From NCBI RefSeq assembly GCF_000422585.1, contig NZ_KE383881.1, forward strand, positions 1-49,304: a stretch of 49,304 nucleotides of DNA, read 5' to 3'. This document shows, one piece after another, positions 7,501-15,900 of this stretch. A model generated the notes under the pieces. It was not told where the DNA came from. It saw only the letters and a list, made by a program, of their open reading frames with translations, and ran no database searches. Source of the DNA: Hugenholtzia roseola DSM 9546. Its GTDB lineage: Bacteria; Bacteroidota; Bacteroidia; Cytophagales; Bernardetiaceae. Made by a program: the position numbers and the translations under genes. The number at the start of each line of letters is the position of its first letter. Position 1 is the stretch's first letter.

Positions 7501-9865
7501 TGCTTTTGGTGGAAATGCCTCGTCTTACTCTTTTATTTTCGATAGCTATTCGGGTTCGTTAGACCACATCTTAGCGACGGCTTCGCTTACGGCACAAACC
7601 ACAGGCGTAACCAAGTGGCACATCAACGCCGACGAGCCTTTCGTAATTGACTACAATCTTGAATTTAAAGGTGCAGTAGATGGCACTTCGCCCGACTACT
7701 ATGCTGCAAATCCTTATCGCTCTTCTGACCATGACCCTATTATTGTAGGTTTGAATTTGCAACCGATTCCGCCTATGGTGGTCAATCTTAGCCCTGCTGA
7801 TGATGCCACTGGCGTTTCTCCTGCTACTAATTTGGTCATTACCTTCGATATGCCCGTACAGGCTGGCACAGGAAACATTACCATTTCCGACGGCGTAACT
7901 ACCCTTGTCATTCCTGCCGCAGGCAGTGCCGATGCTACCGTAACCTACAATGCGGCTACGAATCAGGTCACCATCAATCCAACTGTTAATCTATTGCCCA
8001 ATACCAACTATCACGTCTTGATAGATGCTGGTGCAATAGAAGCGGCGGCGACAGGTGCCGACTTTGCAGGTTTTGCCCTTGCTACCGATTGGAACTTTGA
8101 AACAGGAAACAATCCTACCACAGGTGGCGGTGGCGGTGCGCCTACTTTCGTGCCTTCGCCTGCTCCCCTTACGGCTACGCCTATTTCCACTACCCAAATC
8201 ACTTTGGATTGGACAAACGTACCAGCGGCGGTAAATGGATATGATATTTATGTGGGCGACATCTTAGTCGCTACTGTTGGGGCAGGTGTCGTTACCTACA
8301 CCGTAGGCGGTCTTGACCCTAACACACTTTATTATTTCCAAGTAGTAGCCATTTCTTCTAACAACCGTTCAGAGCCTGCGCGTGCCAGAGCTTATACCTT
8401 CCCACTTGCGCCTTCGCAAGTGGCGGTAAGAGAAGCCTGTGGCAGCGGAACAGTGCAGATTCAGCTTCCTGCTTTGCGCCTTTTCACTGACCGTTATCGC
8501 ATTTACAACGATTCAATTGGAAATGATTTGGTTGCGGAAATCGCGACAAATGTTTTCGAAACCCCTGTACTTACCGAAAGCCGTTTCTACTACATTTCTT
8601 TTGTAAGCAACGGACAAGAAAGTGAGCGCGTAGCAGTCTTGGCATTAGTAGCCGAAGAATTGCCCGTTGAAATTTTGGAAGGCGAGCGCGTCTTTTTCTG
8701 CGAAGGTAGCCAAACGACAACCCTTACCGCGACACTCTACAATGATGTCCGCTACATTTGGTATCGCAATGGTCTGATGTTGGGTGGTGCAGATAGCAAT
8801 ACACTTCAAGTAGAACGTTCAGGCGTGTATGCAGTGGCTGTGGTTCGCAATAACTGTACTTTCGTTTCGGCGGAGGCGCGTGTTACTTTGGACTACAAAC
8901 CTACGGCGGCTATTTTGGAAACCAACTTAGTTTTCTGTAACGAGGCTACTTTAAATGCACAGGTGGGCAATAACCCTTCAGATGCCGTTTATACTTGGTT
9001 CAATGGCAGCCAAGAGGTAGGACAAGGCACTACTTTCCAAACCACAGAAAGCGGCACTTATACGCTAAAAGTGTTGGCAAACGGTTGCGAAAGTAGCGTT
9101 ACGGCAGCGGTTACGGTCTTAGCTCCTCCTTCTTCGGTGGTGCTTACCAAAGCCGAACAGGGCTTCTGTGCAGGCGATTCTGTCAAATTGAGCGTTCCTG
9201 CCATCAGCGGAGCTACTTATGTTTGGTTTAAAAATGGTTTGCGTTATTATGCAAGCTACAATACCAATAGAAACGAAATCTTTGCCACAGACGAGGGCGT
9301 GTATCAAGTGCGTTTGGTATTCCAAGCCAGCCGCGAAGCCTGTGTCGTACTTTCTAACGAGGTAGAAGTGCCATTTTATGAAGTGCCAAAGGTTCGCCTT
9401 ATCCGTCAGGCAGGCGATGCCGTCTTGCAAATCAATGGCGAGTATAGCACGATTGAGTGGTTCTTCAATCAACAACCGATTGCAGGAGCAACCAATCAGC
9501 TCACTGTGCCTATTACGCAAAATGGTAATTATCAGGCACTTATCTCTACGGTAGAAGGCTGTCAGGTTCGCACACGTAGCAATTACTACACTTTGCCTTT
9601 GGGTACAGATGACGAAATCGAGGCTACTTTCAATTTGTATCCAAACCCAACTTCGGGAATCGTACAAATTCAGGTAGGGACTTTGCAGGGAACTTGTCAG
9701 TTGGTTTTAGTAGATGCTTTGGGCAGAACCTTGAAGGCTCTACCTTTCGAAGCTACTCAAAATCAGACCTTTACCCTCGACCTTAGTGCCTATGCCAATG
9801 GTATTTATACCCTTCAAATCCAACACGCAGAGGGTACGATTATCAGAAAAATTGTAAAAGAATAG
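4544..9865 (+). CDS. Secreted multidomain endonuclease/exonuclease/phosphatase protein with T9SS sorting domain
   Basis: A 1773-residue protein resembling ExeM/NucH-type extracellular nucleases. In order: a signal peptide ending near AKAQ (residue ~27); a jelly-roll-like region; a lamin-tail-like domain (~190-300, INEFVINHAG); an Ig-like repeat (~395-500); an OB-fold-like region (~500-640); an endonuclease/exonuclease/phosphatase domain (~765-1068) with FNVLNYF, the acidic LMEIS, NHLKSKG, MGDLNSY, LDHIL and SSDHDP; a Big_5-like domain (~1079-1180); a fibronectin III domain (~1207-1285); three Cys-containing Ig-like domains; and a T9SS type A tail from ~1695 (NLYPNPTSG). Metal-binding and catalytic positions look intact, so it is probably an active surface or extracellular DNase or phosphodiesterase. 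Substrate is not shown. A terminator follows. Confidence 0.88.
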   Translation: MLKHLHRTKNLWLTLMLFLSIGWAKAQVDIVVWDFEGDVTTPSTGTGTAATGAGLIPNGTGFAAGNPGDSWNWNEWTTDATLDATDYFQFSTATTGYEDIILEFDERRSGTGIRNFSVSYSTDGTTFTPIPATVTSVPDNTQWRSHSFNLAAIAALDNQGSVFFRIYGYNSEAAGGSWRIDNVKIRGTVLSINPVINEFVINHAGADVNEFIEVFGAANTNYSTLSILFIEGDNTGTASGVIDRIYNVGTTNAGGFWTTGYLNGELENGTATILLVENFTGTLSQDLDTNDDGVLDITPWTSILDAVAINDGAATDRTYGVPVLTPTYDGGSNTVGGASRLPNGTDTNATSDWTRNDFFGFGLPNFPAAAAPTSDAVNTLGAVNTLFVPGTPTITTSVTSLSPFVTTALNTPSATQTYTVQGSNLTADLVLTAPTHFEISLDGVTFSNTITLTAAAAATLTTIHVRYNPTSGTTHTGDITHVSTGATTVNVAVSGSIPTITPIYTIQGVTAAGDAPTPLSGTTVTTSGIVVGDFQTDNQMRGFFIQDPTGDGNAQTSDGIFVFIPISDPDYVEVNIGDRVLVTGRATEFFNVTQIDQVSNITVLATGVALPAATVLNFPETYDGELEQYEGMYVQINQTMTVAQNYFWGRYGQLSLSAAGRLMQPTQVHLPNSTDAINLRDFNQRNLIVLDDGRTGNANQNPNPLAYVGADNTVRAGDEVTNLIGILHYDRINPSGANEYTFHPTAAPTITRTNPRPAAPATVTGTHNVKVASFNVLNYFTSITHPDNRGANNATELQRQRDKLVPALLGLNADVIGLMEISNIAGDNALADLVNRLNAVAGAGTWAAITHPDSGTDAITVALIYKPAVVTPSGAAQTIVIPQSRNPIGQTFELVSNGEKFSVIVNHLKSKGSCPSDGSLNEDQGDGQGCWNALRTQHAAQVRNLAASLATAANDNDVIIMGDLNSYAMEDPIREFTDNGYTNLADAFGGNASSYSFIFDSYSGSLDHILATASLTAQTTGVTKWHINADEPFVIDYNLEFKGAVDGTSPDYYAANPYRSSDHDPIIVGLNLQPIPPMVVNLSPADDATGVSPATNLVITFDMPVQAGTGNITISDGVTTLVIPAAGSADATVTYNAATNQVTINPTVNLLPNTNYHVLIDAGAIEAAATGADFAGFALATDWNFETGNNPTTGGGGGAPTFVPSPAPLTATPISTTQITLDWTNVPAAVNGYDIYVGDILVATVGAGVVTYTVGGLDPNTLYYFQVVAISSNNRSEPARARAYTFPLAPSQVAVREACGSGTVQIQLPALRLFTDRYRIYNDSIGNDLVAEIATNVFETPVLTESRFYYISFVSNGQESERVAVLALVAEELPVEILEGERVFFCEGSQTTTLTATLYNDVRYIWYRNGLMLGGADSNTLQVERSGVYAVAVVRNNCTFVSAEARVTLDYKPTAAILETNLVFCNEATLNAQVGNNPSDAVYTWFNGSQEVGQGTTFQTTESGTYTLKVLANGCESSVTAAVTVLAPPSSVVLTKAEQGFCAGDSVKLSVPAISGATYVWFKNGLRYYASYNTNRNEIFATDEGVYQVRLVFQASREACVVLSNEVEVPFYEVPKVRLIRQAGDAVLQINGEYSTIEWFFNQQPIAGATNQLTVPITQNGNYQALISTVEGCQVRTRSNYYTLPLGTDDEIEATFNLYPNPTSGIVQIQVGTLQGTCQLVLVDALGRTLKALPFEATQNQTFTLDLSAYANGIYTLQIQHAEGTIIRKIVKE

Positions 9866-9891
9866 ACCTTTAAAGCACTTTCTTTTAAAAC

Positions 9892-9925
9892 AAAAACCTA
9901 TCGGCTAAGGCTGATAGGTTTTTTT
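9892..9925. terminator. Terminator after the nuclease gene
   Basis: AAAAACCTATC (9892-9902) pairs with GATAGGTTTTT, with a GGCTAAGGCT loop that can extend the stem, followed by a T run. It lies between convergent genes and can work on both strands. Confidence 0.8.
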
Positions 9926-9977
9926 ATTGTGTGTTTTATAAGTTAAAACTTTTCAAAATTTTTTAAAACTTTTCTTC

Positions 9978-10595
9978 TTACTTTCTCAAACCCTCTACCA
10001 ATGGGAAAAATTCGAGCAAATTAGCATAGACCAAATGCGTGGGCAGCCCCATGATGGTAAAATAGCTCCCTACTATTTTTTCGATACCCATAAGCCCTAT
10101 CCAATCTTGTGCGCCATACGCGCCTGCCTTGTCAAAGGGTTGATATTGTGCGATATAAGCCGCTATCTGACTATCTGAAAGGGAGGCAAAAGTAACTTCG
10201 GCGATGTCGGAAAAAGCCCTTGTTTGGGTCTGACTTTTCAGACAAACGCCCGTAACGACCCAATGCGTCCTGCCTGCAAGCATTTCCAACATCTGTTTGG
10301 CGTGGGCTGCATCTTGGGGTTTGTTCAGAATTTGTGCTTTTTCTATTTTATTTTCTGGTTGTAATAAAACGGTAGTATCGGCTGCTAATAAGACCTCGTC
10401 GGCTTGTAAAAGGTGCGCTTGTGCCTCTGCCTTTTGTGTAGCCAAATACTGGGCTACCGTTTCTGGGGGCATAGTGGAAGGGAAATCTTCGTCTGTTTCT
10501 AAAATGCGTATCGTAAAAGGCAGGTCTAATTTGGTGAGCAATTCTTTCCTACGCGGCGACTGCGAGGCTAACACTAACTTTTGAACTGTGGACAT
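9978..10595 (-). CDS. maf: Maf-like nucleoside triphosphate pyrophosphatase
   Basis: Maf-family house-cleaning enzymes hydrolyse dTTP/UTP or modified nucleotides to monophosphates. The protein (205 residues from the preferred start) begins LVLASQSPRRKELLTKL, the defining phosphate-binding signature. It also shows LLAADTTVLLQPENKI (catalytic-Asp region), ARQMLEMLAGR-like HAKQMLEMLAGRTHWV, and the C-terminal FDKAGAYGAQDWIG. The start at 10595 was chosen because family members begin a few residues before LASxSPRR; an in-frame ATG 18 codons upstream adds non-homologous sequence. The subfamily substrate cannot be fixed by eye. Confidence 0.92.
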   Translation of the reverse strand: MSTVQKLVLASQSPRRKELLTKLDLPFTIRILETDEDFPSTMPPETVAQYLATQKAEAQAHLLQADEVLLAADTTVLLQPENKIEKAQILNKPQDAAHAKQMLEMLAGRTHWVVTGVCLKSQTQTRAFSDIAEVTFASLSDSQIAAYIAQYQPFDKAGAYGAQDWIGLMGIEKIVGSYFTIMGLPTHLVYANLLEFFPLVEGLRK

Positions 10596-10708
10596 AAAAA
10601 TAGGTGAGAGAAGTGATTGTTTTGCTTTATCAACGGTAAAGATACACAAAATTCAGACTTGCGCCTCCCTGCGTTGTTTTCATTTTTAGAAAAATAAATG
10701 CGATTTAT

Positions 10709-10739
10709 TTGCAAATATAATAAGAAAAGTATAGCTTTG
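10709..10739 (+). promoter_or_regulatory. Promoter of the GNAT gene
   Basis: TTG at 10709-10711 and TAGCTTTG at 10732-10739, separated by 20 bases, form a near-ideal Bacteroidota -33/-7 promoter. The start codon lies 36 bases downstream. Confidence 0.7.
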
Positions 10740-10775
10740 TAGCAGCATATTTTTATAGATTTCAAATTTTTACAA

Positions 10776-11327
10776 ATGAAAAAACTCAATATCAAGACTA
10801 AAAGGCTTCAAATTCGTCCCCTCGAATTAGAAGATTTGGCTGATTTTCACCTGTATCGCTCAAATCCAGAAGTTACAAAATATCAAGGTTTTGATGTTTT
10901 GACGCTTGATGAGGCTGAAAATTTTATCATAGATAACGCCACTAAGCACTTTGGAAAAGCAGGTGAATGGGTGCAATACGCCATTGAAAACCTCGATACA
11001 AAAAAAGTAATTGGCGATTGTGCCATCAAATTGAACCAAGAAGACACAAGAATTGCAGAAATAGGCATCACCATTTCGCATCTCGAACAGAAAAAGGGCT
11101 TTGCCAAAGAAGCAATACGCGCTATATTAGCGTTTTTATTTGAAGACAAGCAAATACATCGGGTAGTTGAAATTGTAGATACTGAAAATATTGCTTCAAT
11201 AAGTTTGTTACAAAGTGTAGGTTTTAGAAAAGAGGGGCATTTTATTGAAAATGTTTTTTTCAAAGGAAAATGGGGAAGTGAGTTTCAATATGCAATGTTA
11301 AAAAGAGAGTGGAGTCTGCTAAAATAA
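10776..11327 (+). CDS. GNAT-family N-acetyltransferase (RimJ/RimL type)
   Basis: A 183-residue acetyl-CoA-dependent acetyltransferase. The N-terminus has the RimJ/RimL-like pattern LNIKTKRLQIRPLELEDL. The middle has IGDCAIKLN and EIGITISHLEQKKGFAKEA, which is the acetyl-CoA pyrophosphate-binding loop in the form Q-x-K-G-F-A. The C-terminal part has the conserved ENIASISLLQSVGFRKEGH. Substrate is unknown: such enzymes modify ribosomal protein N-termini, antibiotics or small molecules. The gene has its own promoter and is more AT-rich than maf to its left, which fits the accessory character of this patch. Confidence 0.88.
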   Translation: MKKLNIKTKRLQIRPLELEDLADFHLYRSNPEVTKYQGFDVLTLDEAENFIIDNATKHFGKAGEWVQYAIENLDTKKVIGDCAIKLNQEDTRIAEIGITISHLEQKKGFAKEAIRAILAFLFEDKQIHRVVEIVDTENIASISLLQSVGFRKEGHFIENVFFKGKWGSEFQYAMLKREWSLLK

Positions 11328-11417
11328 ATTATTTGTAGTAAAATATGATTAAAATTTTTATAATAAAAATAAAGCGATTGATGCTATGAAAGCTAAGGCT
11401 GGACAAAGTAGGAAATT

Positions 11418-11447
11418 TTGGACTTTTGTTTTTTATATGTACCTTTG
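11418..11447 (+). promoter_or_regulatory. Promoter of the methyltransferase gene
   Basis: TTG at 11418-11420 and TACCTTTG at 11440-11447 are 19 bases apart, matching the Bacteroidota consensus. The implied start site (~11454) lies after the in-frame ATG at 11426, which supports translation from 11489. Confidence 0.7.
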
Positions 11448-11488
11448 TACCAACTATAAAGCAAGCTCGCCATAAACATAGACAAACA

Positions 11489-13936
11489 ATGAAGTATCAG
11501 AATATAAGGGAGGAAGAATTGAAGAATAAGGTAGCGCAAGACTACTTTTGGCTCTACGATTGCACCAAAATCATAGGCAATGTAGATTTTTGTGTCGCTA
11601 TGCAGCAAAGCCAGAAAGAGTTTTTCGAACACGAATCGCTGCTTTGGGCGGAGGCTAAGAAAGGCATATCCGATTTATACAATTCTATTGTGCAGCTTGT
11701 GCTGACGGTAGGAAAAGCAAGGACTTTCGATAAGTTTTTGCCCCCTGCCTATTTGGGCGCGTTTGATGGTGAAAAGATGGCTTTCATTCCCTACAACGAC
11801 ATTCACGAAGTTTTTTATCAGAACGATTTTAATTGGAACGTTGCGCCTTCCAATTATGAAACCAAAGAATTTAAGCATCTTCATCAAAGAGTAAAGTCTA
11901 TTATTGATGAAAAGGCTTTACTTTTCTATTTTATTCAAGACGACAAAGAGTTAAAAAACTTTATTAAGGAAAATTTTGTAGTTGGAAAGTTTGGACTAAC
12001 GAAAACCAAAATAGATAAAAATAATTTTATTTCTGTTTTTAATCGCTGGTTGCAAGTGGTAAAGCCGACTATTGCCGTTAATTGGGATTATGCCAAAAAA
12101 ATTGGAATCATTGATGGCGACTTTTATCTTGCCGATTTGCTTTCCGAAGAAAACATGACCATTAAAGACAAACTTTTTGTATGGTTGCGCGGCAATCATT
12201 ACTCGCTTGATAGACAAATTGACAAAGCGGGCTTTTTTTCGAGCAAAACTTCTACTTTTAAAGACAAACAAGTTGCGCATACGCAATTTTGGAATAGATA
12301 CGAAAGACCGCCCAAAGAGCAGTATTGGGATTATATTGTAGAGCGCAGGGATTTGCTTGTGCCACAAGACGTAAGGGAGCGCAAGGGCAGTTTCTTCACC
12401 CCTCAAATCTGGGTAGAGCTTTCGCAAAAGTACCTAACGAGTGTATTGGGCGAAGATTGGCAGGACGAATATTACATCTGGGACTGTGCCGCAGGTACGG
12501 GAAATTTATTATCAGGTTTAACGAATAAATACCGCATTTTTGCTTCTACATTGGATAAACAAGATGTAGATGTCATGCACGACCGCATCAATAATGGCGC
12601 AAATCTCTTGCACGACCATGTTTTTCAGTTTGATTTTCTAAACGACGATTTTAAAAAGCTACCAAAAACTTTACAAGAAATTATCAATAATCCCGAAAAA
12701 AGGAAAAAGTTGGTCATTTATATCAATCCGCCGTATGCGGAGGCTACTACTGCACGTACCGTAACAGGTACAGGGCAGAATAAAGCAGGAGTAGCTAAAG
12801 ACAATAAAACGAGAGAACTTTACAAAGAAAAGATAAATGGAGGCTCTAATGAAGTTTTTGCTCTTTTTATGGCACGAATTTATGATAAAATAAGTGACGC
12901 AAAATTAGCTCAATTTTCAAAACTTAAATTTATACAAGGAACAAATTTTACTAAATTTAGAAGTTTCTTTTTAGCAAAATTTTTAAAAGGTTTTATTGTT
13001 AAAGCGAACACTTTCGATAATGTTGTGGGAAACTTTCCGATAGGTTTTACGATTTGGGATATGGCAGAAAAAAAAGAAATCAAAACAATTACTTGTGATA
13101 TTATTGAGAATGACGGCACAAAAAGCGGTGAAAAGATTTTTTATGGAAACTTGCCTCAAAGCATCAATAAATGGCTTATTCAGTTACAAGCTAAGGAAAA
13201 CTATATTATTGGTTTGTTGTCTAACTATCCGCCTGATTTTCAAAATCAAAATAAAGTTTTTATTCAGTTATTGCCTTCTGCCAGAAGCGGAGTTATCAAA
13301 ATAAATCATCATAATCTATTAAAAATTGCTGTTTATTTTACAGTTCGCCATTGCATCGAGGCTACTTGGCTCAACGACCGCGACCAGTTTTTGTATCCGA
13401 ATGAGGGTTGGGAAAAAGACACAGAATTTCAAAATGATTGTTTGGCTTTTACACTTTTTCATGGTCAGAATCGCATATCGAGTAAAGAAGGTACAAATCA
13501 TTGGATACCTTTTACAGAAGAGCAGGTGTCTGCGCGTACCAAGTTTGAAAGCGATTTTATGACAAATTTTATGAGGGGCAAGCTAAAAGCCAATGGGAAC
13601 GGAACTATTTTAGACCCCGAAAAAGTTAGGACTACGCCTTTGGAATTTTCTTTCGAGGCAAAAGCTGTTTTTGAATCAGGGCGCAAATTGTGGCAATACT
13701 ACCATACGCAAGATTTTGAAAAACTAACCTATGATAGTGAAAGCGACTACAATCCAAACGCCTCTCTCTACGATATTCGCGAACACTTCCAAGGCAGAAA
13801 TGCGAAAGGGCGCATGAATAGCAAAAGCGAAGATGCACATTATACCAAACTCATTTCAAATTTGAGAGATAATTTGAAACTTTTGGCTCAAAAAATAGAA
13901 CCAAAGGTATATGAATATGGATTTTTGAAGCCATGA
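11489..13936 (+). CDS. N6-adenine DNA methyltransferase, type IIG/Eco57I-like
   Basis: An 815-residue protein with an intact class I N6-adenine methyltransferase core. RERKGSFFTPQIWV and WDCAAGTGNLLSGL (motif I, SAM binding) lie near residues 313-345, and YINPPYAEA (motif IV, NPPY catalytic loop) lies near 415. About 300 residues precede the core and about 390 follow it; the C-terminal part could hold target recognition. No helicase motifs and no convincing PD-(D/E)XK nuclease motif were found, so it may be a modification-only enzyme, a restriction-modification fusion with a divergent nuclease, or an orphan. The central part is very AT-rich (11 of 60 bases are G/C at 12901-12960), consistent with transfer. 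Its TGA overlaps the ATG of a broken downstream ORF (ATGA). Confidence 0.82.
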   Translation: MKYQNIREEELKNKVAQDYFWLYDCTKIIGNVDFCVAMQQSQKEFFEHESLLWAEAKKGISDLYNSIVQLVLTVGKARTFDKFLPPAYLGAFDGEKMAFIPYNDIHEVFYQNDFNWNVAPSNYETKEFKHLHQRVKSIIDEKALLFYFIQDDKELKNFIKENFVVGKFGLTKTKIDKNNFISVFNRWLQVVKPTIAVNWDYAKKIGIIDGDFYLADLLSEENMTIKDKLFVWLRGNHYSLDRQIDKAGFFSSKTSTFKDKQVAHTQFWNRYERPPKEQYWDYIVERRDLLVPQDVRERKGSFFTPQIWVELSQKYLTSVLGEDWQDEYYIWDCAAGTGNLLSGLTNKYRIFASTLDKQDVDVMHDRINNGANLLHDHVFQFDFLNDDFKKLPKTLQEIINNPEKRKKLVIYINPPYAEATTARTVTGTGQNKAGVAKDNKTRELYKEKINGGSNEVFALFMARIYDKISDAKLAQFSKLKFIQGTNFTKFRSFFLAKFLKGFIVKANTFDNVVGNFPIGFTIWDMAEKKEIKTITCDIIENDGTKSGEKIFYGNLPQSINKWLIQLQAKENYIIGLLSNYPPDFQNQNKVFIQLLPSARSGVIKINHHNLLKIAVYFTVRHCIEATWLNDRDQFLYPNEGWEKDTEFQNDCLAFTLFHGQNRISSKEGTNHWIPFTEEQVSARTKFESDFMTNFMRGKLKANGNGTILDPEKVRTTPLEFSFEAKAVFESGRKLWQYYHTQDFEKLTYDSESDYNPNASLYDIREHFQGRNAKGRMNSKSEDAHYTKLISNLRDNLKLLAQKIEPKVYEYGFLKP

Positions 13937-14078
13937 AAGAATATTGTAAAGAATTAACTTTTAATTGATTTACATAGACAGAAATGGTACTCTTATTGTT
14001 GAAGAAAATCAAAAGGTTTTCATTGAACCTCGCCTGCAATGGGCTACTTATAGCGGACATCGTGATGTTAAATGCTGA
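13933..14078 (+). pseudogene. Frameshifted remnant of a gene coupled to the methyltransferase
   Basis: An ATG at 13933 overlaps the methyltransferase stop as ATGA, the usual layout for translational coupling, but its frame stops after 11 codons (TGA at 13966). In another frame, 13965-14078 reads open for 37 codons with protein-like composition (contains YIDRNGTLIVEENQ and RLQWATYSGHRD). It then runs into the intergenic repeat at 14064 and stops. This looks like a decayed partner gene truncated by the repeat. Product family not recognised. Confidence 0.45.
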
Positions 14079-14291
14079 AAATCAGGCGCAAATGTAGGGA
14101 CAAGGCAGTCCCTTGTCCGAAGTGAGATTGAAATAAAAGAGTGCTTTCAAATCCAAAAACAGGTGTTAATCCAAACTTTATTTCGCTTCAAATTTGCTAA
14201 GGTTTTTCGCAAAATTTAACTCACTGGACTATGTATTGGGGTGCATTTTGGGATTTTATCTTCTTCAATATCGCCCTTGTGAGGGCATTAT
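13937..14291. other. Gene-free interval after the methyltransferase
   Basis: Holds the decayed coupled ORF (to 14078), repeat copy a (14064-14224) and about 67 bases before the convergent transporter gene. Two short open frames in 14221-14296 could be further debris, but nothing supports a gene. Confidence 0.6.
14064..14224 (+). repeat. Intergenic repeat, copy a
   Basis: Begins GATGTTAAAT, has the core GTAGGGACAAGG / CCCTTGTCC, then GTGAGATTGAAATAAAA, and ends with TTTATTTCGCTTCAAATTTG and AAATTTAACTCAC. It is more diverged than copies b and e. It follows directly on the decayed ORF, whose last codons it supplies. Confidence 0.75.
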
Positions 14292-15611
14292 TTAAGTAGT
14301 TGTGTTTTTGTTTTTCAAGTCAAAATAGTTTAGAAAGAAAAGCACGAAAAGTAGTGCCAAAGGGATAAGGGTAAAATAGTAGGCTACGTGTCCGATAAAG
14401 TTTTTGTAGAAAAAATGAGAAAGGCGCGGCAAATAGAGCCAGCCTAAGCGCGAGATAATGGTCAGTATCACAACGAGCAGGAGGCGAATTTCGGTAGTGG
14501 TGTGTTGTGCTAAAAGAACATAGACCAAAATCGGAAGCGGACTCATTAAAAACGCCATCAGCGGAATGAAAAAGAAAGTAGGCGAAAGTGCTTTTAAGTG
14601 CGTAGCGGCTAAAATGGGAGTCTGCCCCAGAAAGGAGGCAGCATAGGCAACGGCAAAACCCAGCATCACGACAGAAAGTAAGAAATAGAAGGCAGGAGTT
14701 AGTTTGCGCAATAGAATACTTGCACCAAATTTGCTAACCGCCAGCGCAACCAAAATCAGAACCTGAATAAGGGGGCGGTGAAATTGCCATTCGCCTGCAT
14801 CTACCAGTTGGGTAGAAAAAAAATCTACCCAGTTTTGAAAATGTACCTCTATAAAGGTGAGCAGAATCACACAGAAAATAGAAATCAAGACCAAAGGGTT
14901 GAAGCTAAAAAAGGCAAGTTTGCCATACAGACGGCGCACCTCGAAGATAGAAAAAGGCGGCTCTTTTTCGGGAATTTGTGCAAAATAAAGTAGAATGGTG
15001 ATAAGCAAGAGAAGAGGAAAGAGCAAGCCATAGCCCAAGCCCCAACTCAAATCGCCACTTGTCGCGCCCGTAAAGAAGGTAAAAAAGAGAAAACTACTAC
15101 CCAATCCTAAGCCAAAAAAACCTTCTATTTGCAGAATGGCGCAGATAAAATCTCTACTTTTGGCGGCGCGTTTGCTCAAAAGGGAATAGCCTGTTAGGTA
15201 TAAAACTCCTGTGATAAATCCTACTGTTAGGAAAAATATTTTTAAAAAAACAAACCAACCATCTAAAAAAGGCATCAAAATCGTGGAAGCTAAGAAAAAA
15301 GCGGCACTTCGCAGCATTAGGGCGCGTACCGTAAAGACACGCAAAAGCATCAGACCCGAAACCAGTCCGAGGGCAAAGCCTATGTCGCGATAAGAAAAAA
15401 GCAATTCTGCATCACTATCACTTAGCCCCAAAGTAAAAGGAGCGTCCCAGACGGCAAATTGGGCAGAGTAGTAAAAAATACCGACGACAAAAAACAGAAA
15501 ACTCACCGACCAAGCAATGGGCAAGCGTCCTGCCAATAGGCTCATTTGGCGTTTGAGGCGTTTTTGAGAGATAGGTTTTTGTGCCGCAGCAGTAGAGATA
15601 GGAGAAGACAT
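14292..15611 (-). CDS. Multi-spanning membrane protein, probable MFS-type transporter
   Basis: A 439-residue, very hydrophobic protein with roughly 12 predicted membrane segments. Examples are SVSFLFFVVGIFYYSA near residue 35, IGFALGLVSGLMLLRVF near 75, FGLGLGSSFLFFTFFTG near 165, and a C-terminal LIPLALLFVLFFLNYF. Length and helix pattern fit the major facilitator superfamily, but no diagnostic substrate motif is visible, so the transported compound is unknown. The start at 15611 gives a short cytoplasmic lead-in (MSSPISTAAAQ) before the first helix. In-frame ATGs upstream would add about 75 residues from T-rich DNA shared with the divergent gene. It is convergent with the methyltransferase locus. 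Confidence 0.6.
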   Translation of the reverse strand: MSSPISTAAAQKPISQKRLKRQMSLLAGRLPIAWSVSFLFFVVGIFYYSAQFAVWDAPFTLGLSDSDAELLFSYRDIGFALGLVSGLMLLRVFTVRALMLRSAAFFLASTILMPFLDGWFVFLKIFFLTVGFITGVLYLTGYSLLSKRAAKSRDFICAILQIEGFFGLGLGSSFLFFTFFTGATSGDLSWGLGYGLLFPLLLLITILLYFAQIPEKEPPFSIFEVRRLYGKLAFFSFNPLVLISIFCVILLTFIEVHFQNWVDFFSTQLVDAGEWQFHRPLIQVLILVALAVSKFGASILLRKLTPAFYFLLSVVMLGFAVAYAASFLGQTPILAATHLKALSPTFFFIPLMAFLMSPLPILVYVLLAQHTTTEIRLLLVVILTIISRLGWLYLPRLSHFFYKNFIGHVAYYFTLIPLALLFVLFFLNYFDLKNKNTTT

Positions 15612-15900
15612 AGCAAGCGAAAGAGGATAGAATAGAGGTTTTTCTTTTTGGTTCGATAAAAATAGAGAAAAAAACGACAAATCCCAAAAAAGTAGCTTAA
15701 AAAGTTTGGGAAAAGGCTTTACCCTTAGCCCTTGCGAGCGACAATTTGTAGAAACTGCTTTCCTAAAAAAAGATAAAACCTGCTTTTTTTCTTTTTCATT
15801 TGTGGAGTTTGTACTTTTTTCGCATCTTGAAGGCAAAACAGGACACTACTTTTTAGAAGCCTTGTGTTTGTTTTCCTTTTTCATCTTAACAAAAAAAAAT

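Noticed and set aside
9119-9667. 182-codon open frame on the minus strand inside the secreted nuclease gene
   Set aside because: It lies opposite the repetitive Ig-like part of a gene with clear domains; its translation has no family features and no promoter or start context.
11426-11488. Upstream in-frame ATG of the methyltransferase gene
   Set aside because: The -7 box at 11440-11447 lies inside this extension, so the codon would not be in the transcript.
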